From: an uncultured Pelagibacteraceae bacterium
GTDB taxonomy: Bacteria > Pseudomonadota > Alphaproteobacteria > Pelagibacterales > Pelagibacteraceae
Direction of reading: 5' to 3'
Assembly: GCA_902589395.1 (NCBI GenBank)
Contig: CACIST010000002.1
Coordinates: 62,001-126,000, forward strand
DNA length: 64,000 nucleotides
Below the pieces are notes generated by a model. The model made no database searches, was not told the origin of the DNA, and worked only from the letters and a program-made list of their open reading frames with translations. Below, one piece after another: positions 47,950 to 58,273 of this stretch. The stretch's first letter is position 1. Each line of letters opens with the position of its first letter. A program made the translations under genes and the position numbers.

Positions 47950-50900
47950 TTTTCTTGGAGGGGTTTAACCATTAATTTTTTTGTCTTTAATGAGTTTATT
48001 GCCTCTAAAAATGAATAGGCTGTTGACATATTTGTACAATAAGGAATTTTATTAGCTAAAGTTCCTCTTCTTAAAGCTAAAGCATCATTAATTCTACTTT
48101 CACTATTTCCCCCGCCTGTATTGACAACTAAAGCAATTTTTTTAGAATTTAAAACATCAACTATATGAGGTTTTCCACTACTTACTTTGTTGATTTTTCT
48201 ACATCTCATTCCATTTTTTATTAAGATCTTTGCAGTTCCTTTAGTGGCTGATAAAGTAAATCCAAGTTTTACAAGTCTTTGAGCAACGCCAATAATCTCT
48301 TGTTTGTGAGAATCTTTAACTGATAAAAAAGCTAAACCTTTGGTAGGTAATGAGTTTGCTGCAGCAATTTGACTTTTAGCAATTGCCATTCCAAAATCAT
48401 CATCAAATCCCATCACTTCACCTGTTGATTTCATCTCTGGCCCAAGTAATAAATCGCTGTCTGGAAATTTGTTAAATGGAAATACAGCCTCTTTGACAGC
48501 AAATTTTTTATTCGTTTTATATTTTAATTTATATTTTGAAAGTTTTTCACCTGCCATTATTCTTGATGCGATTTTGGCCAATGGTATTCCATTAGCTTTA
48601 GATACAAATGGAACTGTCCTGCTGGCCCTTGGATTTACTTCAATAACAAATATTTCATCTTTTTTAATTGCAAATTGAATATTTAAAAGTCCTTTAACTT
48701 TTAATGCTAAAGCTAATTTTCTTGTTTGAATTTTAATTTCTTTTAAAAGATTATCCTTGATAGAAACTGGAGGAAGACAACAAGCAGAGTCGCCAGAATG
48801 TACTCCTGCTTCTTCTATATGCTGCATGATACCAGCAACATAAACATCTTTACCATCAGAAATAGCATCCACATCAACTTCCATTGCGTGATCTATAAAT
48901 TTATCAATTAAAATAGGATTTTGTTCCGAAGCTTTAAAAGCTTCATTAATAAACTTTTTAAGTTGGCTTTTATCATGAACAATCTCCATTGCTCTTCCAC
49001 CTAAAACATATGAAGGTCTAACAACAACAGGCAGTCCAATTTTTTCACTTATTTTAATTGCTTGATCAAATTTATTAGCAATTCCACTTTCTGCTTGTTT
49101 TAAATTTAATTTAATTAATAGATCTCTAAATCTGTCTCTGTCTTCTGCAAGATCAATTGAAGTATATTGAGTACCAAGTATTGGTAATTTATTCTCATGT
49201 AAGAATTTTGCCAATTTAATTGGAGTTTGACCCCCAAATTGAGCAATTACCCCCATAAGATTTCCCTTTGATTTTTCTTTATGAATAATATTTTGAACGT
49301 ATTCTTCAACCAATGGCTCAAAATAAAGTCTATCACTGGTGTCATAATCAGTTGATACTGTTTCAGGGTTACAATTAACCATTATTGTTTCAAAGCCTGC
49401 TTCCTTTAAGGAAAAACTAGCCTGGCAACAACAATAATCAAACTCTATACCTTGACCAATTCTATTTGGGCCTCCTCCAAGTATTATTATTTTTTTCTTA
49501 TTGCTCGGATCTGCTTCACACTCAGTATCTGTTGAAAAACTTCTCTGGTATGTTGAATACATATATGGAGTAAAGGATTTAAATTCTGCGGCACAAGTAT
49601 CCACTTTTTTAAATACTGGCAAAACTTTAAGCGCAACTCTTTTGGATCTTACAATTTTTTCTTTTATACCAGTAATATCTGATAATTTTTTATCTGAAAA
49701 GCCAATAGATTTTATTCTATTAAATTCATTATATGTTTTAGGAATACCTCTCTTTTTTATATTCTTCTCCTCATTTACAAGATCCTTAATTTGATTTAAG
49801 AACCAAGGATCAACATTTGATAATTTGTAAATTTTATCTAATGAAATATTTTTTCTAAAAGCTTCAGCAATTAATATTAATCTATTTGGAATATTAATTT
49901 TTAAATTTTTTAAAATATCTTTTTTTGAATAATTAAAAATATTATCCAATCCAGAAAATCCAGTTTCTAAAGATACCAAGGCTTTTTGAAACGATTCTTT
50001 AAAGTTTCTTCCAATTGCCATTGCTTCACCAACAGATCTCATTGAAGTTCCAAGTATTGCTTTAGTGTCTGAAAACTTTTCAAATGTAAATCTTGGTATT
50101 TTTGTAACAACATAATCAATTGTTGGTTCAAATGAAGCTGGAGTTACTTTTGTAATTTCATTTTTTAATTCATCTAGAGTGTATCCCACTGCAAGTTTAG
50201 CTGCTACTTTAGCGATTGGGAATCCTGTCGCTTTAGATGCAAGAGCAGAGGATCTTGATACTCTTGGATTCATCTCTATTATAACCATTCTTCCATTTCT
50301 AGGATTTATCGCAAACTGAACATTCGATCCCCCTGTTTCAACTCCAATTTTTCTTAAGCAAGCAATAGATGCATTTCTCATGACCTGGTATTCTTTATCA
50401 GTTAAGGTTAATGCTGGTGCAACTGTAATAGAGTCTCCTGTATGAATACCCATTGGATCTACATTCTCAATTGAACAAATTATTATGCAGTTATCATTTT
50501 TGTCCCGCACAACTTCCATTTCAAATTCCTTCCAGCCTTCTAATGATTCTTCGATTAAAACCTGATTTTGAGGGGACTCGTTCATTCCTGTTTTGACAAG
50601 TTTATAGAAATCTTTTTTATTTTTTGCGATTCCTCCACCTAAACCTCCTAATGTAAAAGAGGGTCTTATAATCGCCGGTAAACCAATTTCTTTCAAACAC
50701 TTAGATGCATCTTTAAAACGATTTATAATTCTTGATTTTGGCAGATCTAAACCAATTTCAGACATATTTTTTCTAAATTTTTTACGATCTTCAGCATTTT
50801 CAATTGCCTTTGACTTTGCACCTATTAATTCAATTTTGTATTTTTTAAGTATTCCAGCTTTTTCTGCGCTTATTGCTAAATTTAATGCGGTCTGTCCTCC

Positions 50901-51170
50901 CATTGTTGGTAAAATTGCATTAGGTTTTTCTTTTTTTATAACTTCTTCTAAAACAGGAATTGTGATGGGTTCAATATATGTTTTATCAGCAACTCCAGGA
51001 TCAGTCATGATAGTTGCAGGATTTGAATTTATTAAAACTACCTCGAAACCTTCATCTTTTAGAGCTTTACACGCCTGTGTGCCTGAATAATCAAATTCAC
51101 ATGCTTGTCCAATTATTATTGGTCCTGCTCCAATAACTAATATTTTTTTAATGTCTTTTCTTTTTGGCAT
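47946..51170 (-). CDS. carB: carbamoyl-phosphate synthase large subunit
   Basis: Makes carbamoyl phosphate for arginine and pyrimidines. The 1074-residue protein has the two homologous ATP-grasp halves. The first begins [21 protein letters not shown] and has [13 protein letters not shown]. The second has [20 protein letters not shown] and [15 protein letters not shown]-terminal allosteric domain ends the protein. It overlaps carA by 23 bp. The stop (TAG) overlaps the ATP-grasp gene's stop. Confidence 0.98.
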   Translation of the reverse strand: MPKRKDIKKILVIGAGPIIIGQACEFDYSGTQACKALKDEGFEVVLINSNPATIMTDPGVADKTYIEPITIPVLEEVIKKEKPNAILPTMGGQTALNLAISAEKAGILKKYKIELIGAKSKAIENAEDRKKFRKNMSEIGLDLPKSRIINRFKDASKCLKEIGLPAIIRPSFTLGGLGGGIAKNKKDFYKLVKTGMNESPQNQVLIEESLEGWKEFEMEVVRDKNDNCIIICSIENVDPMGIHTGDSITVAPALTLTDKEYQVMRNASIACLRKIGVETGGSNVQFAINPRNGRMVIIEMNPRVSRSSALASKATGFPIAKVAAKLAVGYTLDELKNEITKVTPASFEPTIDYVVTKIPRFTFEKFSDTKAILGTSMRSVGEAMAIGRNFKESFQKALVSLETGFSGLDNIFNYSKKDILKNLKINIPNRLILIAEAFRKNISLDKIYKLSNVDPWFLNQIKDLVNEEKNIKKRGIPKTYNEFNRIKSIGFSDKKLSDITGIKEKIVRSKRVALKVLPVFKKVDTCAAEFKSFTPYMYSTYQRSFSTDTECEADPSNKKKIIILGGGPNRIGQGIEFDYCCCQASFSLKEAGFETIMVNCNPETVSTDYDTSDRLYFEPLVEEYVQNIIHKEKSKGNLMGVIAQFGGQTPIKLAKFLHENKLPILGTQYTSIDLAEDRDRFRDLLIKLNLKQAESGIANKFDQAIKISEKIGLPVVVRPSYVLGGRAMEIVHDKSQLKKFINEAFKASEQNPILIDKFIDHAMEVDVDAISDGKDVYVAGIMQHIEEAGVHSGDSACCLPPVSIKDNLLKEIKIQTRKLALALKVKGLLNIQFAIKKDEIFVIEVNPRASRTVPFVSKANGIPLAKIASRIMAGEKLSKYKLKYKTNKKFAVKEAVFPFNKFPDSDLLLGPEMKSTGEVMGFDDDFGMAIAKSQIAAANSLPTKGLAFLSVKDSHKQEIIGVAQRLVKLGFTLSATKGTAKILIKNGMRCRKINKVSSGKPHIVDVLNSKKIALVVNTGGGNSESRINDALALRRGTLANKIPYCTNMSTAYSFLEAINSLKTKKLMVKPLQEN

Positions 51171-52341
51171 ATTTTTTTACATCTTGAATAAAATTATTAA
51201 ATAAATATTGGCTGTCTTGTGGTCCAGGATTTGCTTCTGGATGATATTGAACGGAGAAGACAGGTTTATTTTTTAACCTTATTCCTTCAATAGAATCATC
51301 AAAAAGTGACTGATGAGTTATTTGAATATTTTTTGATAAACTTTTTTCTATAACAACAAATCCATGATTTTGACTTGTAATTTCAACTGAGTTAGTAATT
51401 AAATTTTTGACTGGATGATTTGCACCTCTGTGACCTAATTTCATTTTTTTTGTTTTTGCATTTAAAGCTAAGGCTAAAATTTGATGACCAAGGCAAATTC
51501 CAAAAATTGGATATTTCGATTTTATCAATTTTTTTATAGTATCAATTGCATACGCTCCAGTTGCCGCTGGGTCTCCAGGACCATTAGATAAAAAAATACC
51601 ATCAGGATTAAGTTTTATAATTTCATCAGCAGTTTTTTTACAAGAAACTACTTTAACCTCACAGTTATAATCGGAAAAATATCTTAAAATATTTTTCTTT
51701 ATCCCATAATCAATTGCAACAATTTTAAATTTTGTTTTAATATTTTTTTTATACCCAATTTCTTTTTTCCAAGTTTTAAAACCTTTCCAGATATAAGTTT
51801 TTTTTGTCGATACTTCTTTTGCTAAATCAAGACCATTTAAACCAGGCCATTTGATTGACATATTAATTAATTTTTTTACATTGAATTTTCCTTTTTTATT
51901 ATTTGAGATTGTGCCTTTTGGAGCACCTTTATCTCTAATAAAGTTTGTTAATTTTCTAGTATCTAATCCAGTAAGTCCAACAATCTTATTTTTTTTTAGC
52001 CATTCATCTAAATTCTTCAAAGCTCTATAATTTGATGGAGATGTGATTTCGGAATTAAATATTGCACCCTTCGTCCAAACTTTATCGGATTCTAAATCTT
52101 CATTGTTGGTTCCAACATTTCCAATATGAGGAAATGTAAAGTTTATAATTTGTCCAGCATAAGATGGGTCTGATATAATTTCCTGATATCCTGTTAAGGA
52201 TGTATTGAAACAAACCTCACCAGTTGAAGTTCCCTGATATCCAAGGCCAATTCCTCTAAAAACTAGCTTATTATCTAGAACTAAAATACCTGTTGGAAAT
52301 TGATGTTTGATTGCAATTTTATTTTTTTGTTTTTTGTTCAA
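51148..52341 (-). CDS. carA: carbamoyl-phosphate synthase small (glutaminase) subunit, TTG start
   Basis: Class I glutamine amidotransferase subunit. The N-terminal half has [20 protein letters not shown]. The glutaminase triad includes the nucleophile in [14 protein letters not shown] (about residues 277-290) and HPEAN near the end. Length is 397 residues. The only workable start is TTG at 52341: the next upstream ATG runs into a stop, and no in-frame ATG precedes the conserved [14 protein letters not shown] promoter-like pair and palindrome lie just upstream. Confidence 0.95.
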   Translation of the reverse strand: MNKKQKNKIAIKHQFPTGILVLDNKLVFRGIGLGYQGTSTGEVCFNTSLTGYQEIISDPSYAGQIINFTFPHIGNVGTNNEDLESDKVWTKGAIFNSEITSPSNYRALKNLDEWLKKNKIVGLTGLDTRKLTNFIRDKGAPKGTISNNKKGKFNVKKLINMSIKWPGLNGLDLAKEVSTKKTYIWKGFKTWKKEIGYKKNIKTKFKIVAIDYGIKKNILRYFSDYNCEVKVVSCKKTADEIIKLNPDGIFLSNGPGDPAATGAYAIDTIKKLIKSKYPIFGICLGHQILALALNAKTKKMKLGHRGANHPVKNLITNSVEITSQNHGFVVIEKSLSKNIQITHQSLFDDSIEGIRLKNKPVFSVQYHPEANPGPQDSQYLFNNFIQDVKKYAKKKRH

Positions 52342-52345
52342 TTAC

Positions 52346-52391
52346 AACTCATGAGTTAAAGGTCTATACAATAAAACCTTTTTTTGCGCAA
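52346..52391 (-). promoter_or_regulatory. predicted carAB promoter with operator-like palindrome
   Basis: On the minus strand TTGCGC (52391-52386), a 17-bp spacer and TATAGA (52368-52363). The perfect palindrome AACTCATGAGTT (52346-52357) lies across the expected start of transcription, five bases or so before the TTG start codon. Confidence 0.5.
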
Positions 52392-52412
52392 CAGATCTAA
52401 TGTATATTTTGT

Positions 52413-52446
52413 AAAAAAAAATTTTTTTTTTTTGAAGAATATTCTT
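52413..52446. promoter_or_regulatory. A9/T12 tract and 12-bp palindrome upstream of yqeY-dnaG
   Basis: A run of nine A (52413-52421) followed by twelve T (52422-52433), then the perfect palindrome AAGAATATTCTT (52435-52446). A possible promoter TTGAAG (52432-52437), 16-bp spacer, TAAAAT (52454-52459) would put transcription almost at the yqeY ATG. The tract is likely bent or rigid DNA. Confidence 0.4.
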
Positions 52447-52464
52447 AATACGCTAAAATTAAAT

Positions 52465-52929
52465 ATGCCACTAAGAGATAGTATAGAGTCCGACTACAAA
52501 ACAGCTTTAAAAGCTAAAGACAAAAATAAAATATCAACTTACAGGTTAATATTATCTGGGATTAAGGATTTGGATATTTACAATAGATCTGGGAAAGAAA
52601 AAAAGGAAACTGATAATGAGGATATAAAGAAGCTATTAAAAAAAATGATTAAACAGCGCAGCGAATCGATTGAATTGTATAAAAAAAATAATCGTACGGA
52701 TCTCCAAGATATAGAAGAGCAAGAAGTGCGGGTAATTAGTCAATATTTACCTAAACAGATTAACGAAGAGGATACCAAGAAAATTTGTGAAGAATTAATT
52801 AAATCAACAGGTGCAACTTCAATAAAAGATATGGGAAAAGTAATGGCTGAATTAAAGAAAAATAATGCTGACAGTATTGATTTTTCTAAAGCAGGGGCAA
52901 TTATAAAAGAATTGTTAAATCAAAAATGA
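52465..52929 (+). CDS. yqeY: GatB/YqeY-domain protein
   Basis: A 154-residue helical protein. It has the YqeY pattern: LRDSIESDYKTALKAKDKNK (starting at residue 3), KQRSESIELYKKNNRTDL, and EVRVISQYLPKQINEED. It relates to the tail domain of GatB and may touch tRNA. The ATG at 52465 gives the family N-terminus; the longer frame from 52384 reads through the A/T tract. It is translationally coupled to dnaG (ATGA), a common order upstream of the primase and sigma genes. Confidence 0.9.
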   Translation: MPLRDSIESDYKTALKAKDKNKISTYRLILSGIKDLDIYNRSGKEKKETDNEDIKKLLKKMIKQRSESIELYKKNNRTDLQDIEEQEVRVISQYLPKQINEEDTKKICEELIKSTGATSIKDMGKVMAELKKNNADSIDFSKAGAIIKELLNQK

Positions 52930-54701
52930 AATACCCAAAAGAGTACTTACAAGAAATTAAAACTAGATTAAAAATTTCAACTGTAGTCTCAAAAACTGTA
53001 AGTTTAAAAAAGAGGGGAAAGGAGTATGTTGGCCTTTCTCCATTTAAAACTGAAAAAACACCCTCTTTTACAGTGAATGATGAAAAGGAATTTTATCACT
53101 GCTTTAGTACTACAGAGCACGGAAATATTTTTGATTTTGTAATGAAAACCCAAAACCTTAAATTTGGTGAGTCAGTCAAATACCTTGCAAATTTAGCAGG
53201 TATGAGACCTTATACATTTTCAAAAGAGGATGAGATCAGAGAAGAAAAGTGGAAAAAATATAAATTGATATATGCAAAATATGTTGAATTTTATCATAAA
53301 GATCTTTTTAAAAATCCCTTAGCAAAAAATGCGAAGGACTATTTGAAAAACAGAGATCTTACTATTGATGAAGTAAAGAAATTTAAAATTGGTTATGTTT
53401 CAAACGATGAAAACTTTAAAGAAAATATTTTTAAAGAATTTACAGAAAGTGAAATCAAAGACACAGGATTATTCTATTTTGATGAAAATAAAAAAAAATA
53501 TGTAGATAGATTTAAAGATAGAGTAATTTTTCCAATAAATAATATTTCAGGAGACCCAATCGCTCTTGGGGGAAGAATTTTAAAAGATAATAAATATCTT
53601 GCTAAGTATATAAACTCACCTGAGACACCATTTTTTAAAAAAGGATCTAATCTTTATAATCTAGATTATACTAGGAAACTTTCAAACAATATTAATAATA
53701 TATTTCTTGTTGAAGGTTATATGGATGTCGTTGGTCTTAGCAAAAACAAAGTGGAAAATGTTGTTGCAAATTTGGGAACTTCTTTAACTACAAGACAAAT
53801 ATTAACTCTTAACCAATTTTTTCAGCATATCATTGTTTGTTTCGATGGTGATGAAAGTGGATACAAAGCAGCTTTAAGAGCAGCCGAAAACTCTATCATT
53901 GAATTAAGACCTGAAAAAGAGATTTCATTTCTATTTTTACCTAATAATCATGATCCAGATAGTTTTGTTAATGAAAAGGGAAAAGATTTTTTTGAAGATT
54001 TTTCAAAAAGTAATTCAGTTCCTATTCATGAATTTATTTTTAGTCATTATTCGAAAGACATAGATGATAAACCTTCATCAAGAGCTATCTTTGAGAAAAA
54101 TCTAAGAGCAATCTCAGCAAATATTAAAGACGAATTTATTAGAAAGTATGTACTTGAATACTTTCTGGGAAAAGTTTCTGAACTAACACCAAATACAAAT
54201 TTTAAATATAAAAAAAATTATATCAAACCCACAAGGTCACTTAAATCAACTCAAAATTATTATAATGAGACAAAGTCTTTAAAAGCTATTGATATTAAGG
54301 AATTTTCTTTTTTATATCTTTTATTAAAAAAACCTGACCTTATAAAAGAAAATTTTAATTTAATTGAAAATACGAAGTTATTTAGTAGTGAAAATAAATT
54401 ATTATTTGAAGAAATAAAGAGGCAAACCAAAAATTTTGAAAGTATTGATATTGAAAGTTTAAAAATTGACCAAATTTTGATAGATAGGGTTTTTAAATAT
54501 GCATCTATTAAGCATATCTTATCCAAAAATTTAAATGATGATCAAAAAATTCTTGAAATTTTATCAGAGTTAATAAGAGACCTTAAGAATTATGAGCTAG
54601 AATTAAGAATAACTGATTTAGAATCAAGATTTTCTAAAGATTTAAGTGAAGCAACATTTAATGAGTTAAAAGAGCTCAAAAAACTACAAAAAATCAATTA
54701 A
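52926..54701 (+). CDS. dnaG: DNA primase with degenerate zinc-binding domain
   Basis: Synthesises replication primers. It has the TOPRIM core FLVEGYMDVVGLSKNKV, CFDGDESGYKAALRAAEN and DPDSFVNEKG. The RNA polymerase-like region includes RFKDRVIFPINN and ALGGRIL, plus a C-terminal helicase-binding domain. The N-terminal zinc ribbon keeps its shape (SPFKTEKTPSF ... YHCFSTTEHGN). However, the usual Cys-x2-His and Cys-x2-Cys ligands are Ser38, Lys41, Cys59 and Thr62, so zinc binding is unlikely. Length of 591 residues is normal. Confidence 0.95.
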   Translation: MKYPKEYLQEIKTRLKISTVVSKTVSLKKRGKEYVGLSPFKTEKTPSFTVNDEKEFYHCFSTTEHGNIFDFVMKTQNLKFGESVKYLANLAGMRPYTFSKEDEIREEKWKKYKLIYAKYVEFYHKDLFKNPLAKNAKDYLKNRDLTIDEVKKFKIGYVSNDENFKENIFKEFTESEIKDTGLFYFDENKKKYVDRFKDRVIFPINNISGDPIALGGRILKDNKYLAKYINSPETPFFKKGSNLYNLDYTRKLSNNINNIFLVEGYMDVVGLSKNKVENVVANLGTSLTTRQILTLNQFFQHIIVCFDGDESGYKAALRAAENSIIELRPEKEISFLFLPNNHDPDSFVNEKGKDFFEDFSKSNSVPIHEFIFSHYSKDIDDKPSSRAIFEKNLRAISANIKDEFIRKYVLEYFLGKVSELTPNTNFKYKKNYIKPTRSLKSTQNYYNETKSLKAIDIKEFSFLYLLLKKPDLIKENFNLIENTKLFSSENKLLFEEIKRQTKNFESIDIESLKIDQILIDRVFKYASIKHILSKNLNDDQKILEILSELIRDLKNYELELRITDLESRFSKDLSEATFNELKELKKLQKIN

Positions 54702-54766
54702 ATTAAAATCAGAATCCCATAGATTTTTTTAATTTTAGCATTATATACATTCTGAACTTTTTTATT

Positions 54767-56605
54767 GTGGAACGTATAATTACAAAATCATTTGCAAGAC
54801 TTATGGGCAGAGGTGTCCATAGAGGTTTCATCACTCACGAAGAATTGAATAAATCATTAGGAAAAAGAAATTTGTCTAATGAAAACTTGGAGCAAGCTTT
54901 CATACATATCCTAGATGAAAAAATTATATTAGTTGAAAAAAAAGCAGATTTTAAGATTTTAAGAAAAAAAGATAATGGTTCCAAAGAAGAGGGGAAGTCC
55001 ATTGAAAAAAGTGACGACCCGATAAGAATGTATCTAAGAGAAATGGGAGGTGTCGAACTTCTTTCTAGGGAAGGAGAGATTGCCATTGCCAAAAGAATAG
55101 AGGCTGGAAAAGATGTTATGTTAAATGCACTTTCTCAAAGTCCAATTACGGCACAACAACTTTTTGAATGGAATACAAAACTTCAAAATGATGAGATTTT
55201 AGTTAGAGAAATTATTGATATTGATACGAATTATATGGAAGATGAAGATACTGGCCAAAGCGCTAAACAAAAAAAATCAAATGATGGTGGGGAAATTCAA
55301 AATGGTCAAGAAACGGAAAGCAACGCGGATGAGGACGAATTTAACCCTACACTCGCTGCAATGGAGACAGAAATTAAACCTAAAGTTTTACAAACAATTA
55401 ATAATTTAACCAAGGAATACAATAAACTCATAAAGTATCAGAAAGAAAAGTTGGAATGTGTATTAAATTCTAAGCAGTTTTCACCTTCAAAAGAAAAAAA
55501 TTATAAAAAAATTGTGGATGATATTTTAGAAAATATAAAAACTCTCCAGCTTTCCCCTTCCGTCTTAGAGGAATTAGTTCAAAAACATTATGTAGAAAAT
55601 AGAAAAATAATTTCACTAGAAGGCAATCTATTGAGATTTGCGTTAAATGAAAAAATTTCAAGGGATGAATTCATAAAATTTTATGTAGGTAATGAAATTA
55701 ATCCTAAACTAAAAATTTTTTTAGGTACAAATGAAACTTGGAAAAAATTTTTTCAAAAATATAAAGATGAATTCAAAAATATAAGAGATAGACTTATTGA
55801 GACAAGTAATAGGTTAGGAATTTCAGTTACAGATTACAAATCGATGGTAAGTAGAATTCAAAAGGGTGAAAAAGAATCTAGAATTGCAAAAAAAGAAATG
55901 GTTGAAGCTAATCTTAGATTAGTTATTTCAATTGCAAAAAAATATACAAATAGAGGTTTGCAATTTCTAGATTTAATACAAGAAGGTAATATAGGTTTAA
56001 TGAAAGCTGTGGATAAATTTGAGTATAGAAGAGGTTATAAATTTTCTACATACGCCACATGGTGGATAAGACAAGCTATAACTAGATCAATTGCAGATCA
56101 AGCTAGAACAATAAGAATTCCAGTTCATATGATTGAAACCATTAACAAAATTGTGAGAACGCAAAGGTTAATTTTAAGTGAATTTGGAAGAGAGGCAACT
56201 CCAGAGGAACTTGCTAAAAAATTAAGAATGCCACTGGAAAAGGTTAGAAAAGTATTAAAAATTTCTAAAGAACCAGTGTCACTAGAAAAGCCAGTTGGAG
56301 ATGAGGAAGATAGTAGTCTAGGCGATTTTATTGAGGATACAAAAGCATTAGCCCCACTAGAGCAAGCAATTAAATCAAATTTAAGTGAGGCAACTACTAA
56401 AATACTTTCAACTTTAACTCCAAGAGAAGAGCGTGTTTTAAGAATGAGATTTGGAGTTGGAATGAATACTGATCATACTTTAGAAGAGGTTGGTTTGCAG
56501 TTTTCAGTAACAAGAGAAAGAATTCGTCAAATAGAGGCAAAAGCACTAAGAAAACTGAAGCACCCTAGTCGATCAAAACAACTTAAAAGTTTCTTAGAAA
56601 GTTAA
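54767..56605 (+). CDS. rpoD: RNA polymerase primary sigma factor (sigma-70)
   Basis: Housekeeping sigma factor of 612 residues with GTG start. Region 1.1 is N-terminal, and region 1.2 is [20 protein letters not shown] (about residues 85-104). Region 2 is [18 protein letters not shown] and [15 protein letters not shown], and region 3 follows. Region 4.2 is [21 protein letters not shown] variable acidic insert sits between regions 1.2 and 2. It follows dnaG by 65 bp, the macromolecular-synthesis arrangement without rpsU. One base separates its stop from tRNA-Val. Confidence 0.97.
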   Translation: MERIITKSFARLMGRGVHRGFITHEELNKSLGKRNLSNENLEQAFIHILDEKIILVEKKADFKILRKKDNGSKEEGKSIEKSDDPIRMYLREMGGVELLSREGEIAIAKRIEAGKDVMLNALSQSPITAQQLFEWNTKLQNDEILVREIIDIDTNYMEDEDTGQSAKQKKSNDGGEIQNGQETESNADEDEFNPTLAAMETEIKPKVLQTINNLTKEYNKLIKYQKEKLECVLNSKQFSPSKEKNYKKIVDDILENIKTLQLSPSVLEELVQKHYVENRKIISLEGNLLRFALNEKISRDEFIKFYVGNEINPKLKIFLGTNETWKKFFQKYKDEFKNIRDRLIETSNRLGISVTDYKSMVSRIQKGEKESRIAKKEMVEANLRLVISIAKKYTNRGLQFLDLIQEGNIGLMKAVDKFEYRRGYKFSTYATWWIRQAITRSIADQARTIRIPVHMIETINKIVRTQRLILSEFGREATPEELAKKLRMPLEKVRKVLKISKEPVSLEKPVGDEEDSSLGDFIEDTKALAPLEQAIKSNLSEATTKILSTLTPREERVLRMRFGVGMNTDHTLEEVGLQFSVTRERIRQIEAKALRKLKHPSRSKQLKSFLES

Positions 56606-56606
56606 A

Positions 56607-56681
56607 GGGCCGTTAGCTCAATAGTAGAGTACTGCATTGACATTGCAGGGGCAGTTGGAGCGTAACCAACACGGCCCACCA
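56607..56681 (+). tRNA. tRNA-Val (anticodon GAC) with unusual elbow
   Basis: Acceptor GGGCCGT pairs with ACGGCCC. The anticodon stem is CTGCA/TGCAG with loop TTGACAT, reading anticodon GAC. CCA is encoded after discriminator A. The T stem (GTTGG/CCAAC) is perfect, but its loop is AGCGTAA instead of the normal TTCRANY. The D loop AATAGTA has A in place of the first G of the GG pair. Confidence 0.85.
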
Positions 56682-56698
56682 TATCTTATAATACAAAG

Positions 56699-58273
56699 TT
56701 ATTCGTTGATTAGTAGTTCAACCTTTCCCCAATTTTTATGGGTTTCATAGTAGGTAAAATAATATTTATTGGGTAAATACTTTAAATTTATATCTTCCGC
56801 ACAGTTATAAGCAAACCTTGATAGGTTAATTGGTGATTTTACGATTTTAGTATTCATTTTATTTTCACATTTTTCTGGGTAAAAAACTAAATTGAAAATT
56901 TTTGACCTATCAATTTTATTATCAATATTATCATTTTCATCAGCATTTATTATTTGTTGATCGTTTTTATTTAAAGTGTAACCATGATCACCACTAAAAA
57001 TAATTATTTTTTGTTTTTCAGAAAGTAAATTTATATTTTTTACAAATTTTTTAATTAAATTAAGTGTACATTTGTAATTATCTTCATATTTACCATTTGT
57101 ATTTATAGAATTACAATTTTTATCAACATTAAAAGGTGCATGAGGTTTCATTAGGTGCATAAAAAAAAAATTTTTATTATTAAAGTCAATTTTTTTAAAA
57201 AACTTAAGATCATTATCATTCATTATTTCAAAAGTTGATTGAACACCTGATTTATTAAGTGATTTGTTATTAATTCTTCTTATCAAAAAATCTAACAAGC
57301 TCTTTTCGTAAAAAATTTCCAAAGAATTTAAATAATGGATAAGTTTTTTTTGTTTACCACACATATTAGGCTCATAAGCATTACTTTTGCAGTACTGATA
57401 GTCATTACCAGTCCAATAAAATTTTCTGTTAAATTTATTATTCAAAAATGTAATTGGTAATTTTTCATAATCATTTATTAAAGTATTTGGAAAAAAATTT
57501 TTATAAGATGAATATTTTTTTGATTTTTCAGTAATTGGATAATTCAAATTAAAAATAGACTGCAAACTCAAATGTGTGGTTGGGTAATTAGATATTGAAT
57601 TAAAAATATAACTTCCCTTCAAATTTTCCAATTGTCTAATTATTTTATTTTGATTTTTTATTACACCATTAGTTTCAGCATACTCTAGACTGATCATGCC
57701 ATCCAATATAATAAAATATATATCTATATTGTTAGTATTATTAACAATCTTAATTTCATCTAAATTGAAAGCCTCTGTCTGATAATTTACAGTGTCTTTC
57801 TGACTAAAAAATTTAAAAAAGTTGAATGTAATATATCCATAATTAAGAATTATAAAAATAAGTATAAAATTATAAAATTTATTTTTAAACTTGTTTGAGT
57901 TTAAAATATAGTAAGTAATAAAAAATATTAAAATCAAGATTATCGAAAAAATTATAATTGAAAATAAAAATCCACTAAATATAACATTCTCAAAAAAAGC
58001 CTTGAATTTTAAGTCTTCAAAAAAAAAACTTATAAAATAAGTAATACTAATACTTAATATAAACCCATCAAAGTTAACTAAATTTTTTGAAAAAATAAAT
58101 TCTAATAAGAATATAAATAAAAAAATTGCAGAAATAATTAAAATTTGAAAACTTAATATATTAATAATATCGTAATTATTGATTTGAATTAAATTTTGCT
58201 CTCTTAAAAATAATAAACATGGTAAAAAAAAAATTAATATAGATAAAAATTTGTTATTAAGTAATTTTTTCAT
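56699..58273 (-). CDS. membrane-anchored sulfatase/phosphoethanolamine-transferase-like enzyme
   Basis: A 524-residue protein with about five hydrophobic helices in the first 165 residues and a periplasmic alkaline-phosphatase-superfamily domain. Metal-site elements are IYFIILDGM (about residue 190), a candidate nucleophile threonine in NYPTTHLSL, HLMKPHAPF and IIFSGDHGYTL. These fit enzymes that transfer phosphoglycerol or phosphoethanolamine, or remove sulfate. The substrate is not predictable. The DNA is clearly more AT-rich than the flanks. It overlaps the methyltransferase gene by 17 bp. Confidence 0.8.
   Translation of the reverse strand: MKKLLNNKFLSILIFFLPCLLFLREQNLIQINNYDIINILSFQILIISAIFLFIFLLEFIFSKNLVNFDGFILSISITYFISFFFEDLKFKAFFENVIFSGFLFSIIIFSIILILIFFITYYILNSNKFKNKFYNFILIFIILNYGYITFNFFKFFSQKDTVNYQTEAFNLDEIKIVNNTNNIDIYFIILDGMISLEYAETNGVIKNQNKIIRQLENLKGSYIFNSISNYPTTHLSLQSIFNLNYPITEKSKKYSSYKNFFPNTLINDYEKLPITFLNNKFNRKFYWTGNDYQYCKSNAYEPNMCGKQKKLIHYLNSLEIFYEKSLLDFLIRRINNKSLNKSGVQSTFEIMNDNDLKFFKKIDFNNKNFFFMHLMKPHAPFNVDKNCNSINTNGKYEDNYKCTLNLIKKFVKNINLLSEKQKIIIFSGDHGYTLNKNDQQIINADENDNIDNKIDRSKIFNLVFYPEKCENKMNTKIVKSPINLSRFAYNCAEDINLKYLPNKYYFTYYETHKNWGKVELLINE

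Noticed and set aside
52413..52433. A9/T12 run as a bidirectional terminator
   Set aside because: The flanking genes diverge from this point, so there is no transcript to end here, and no GC stem is present.
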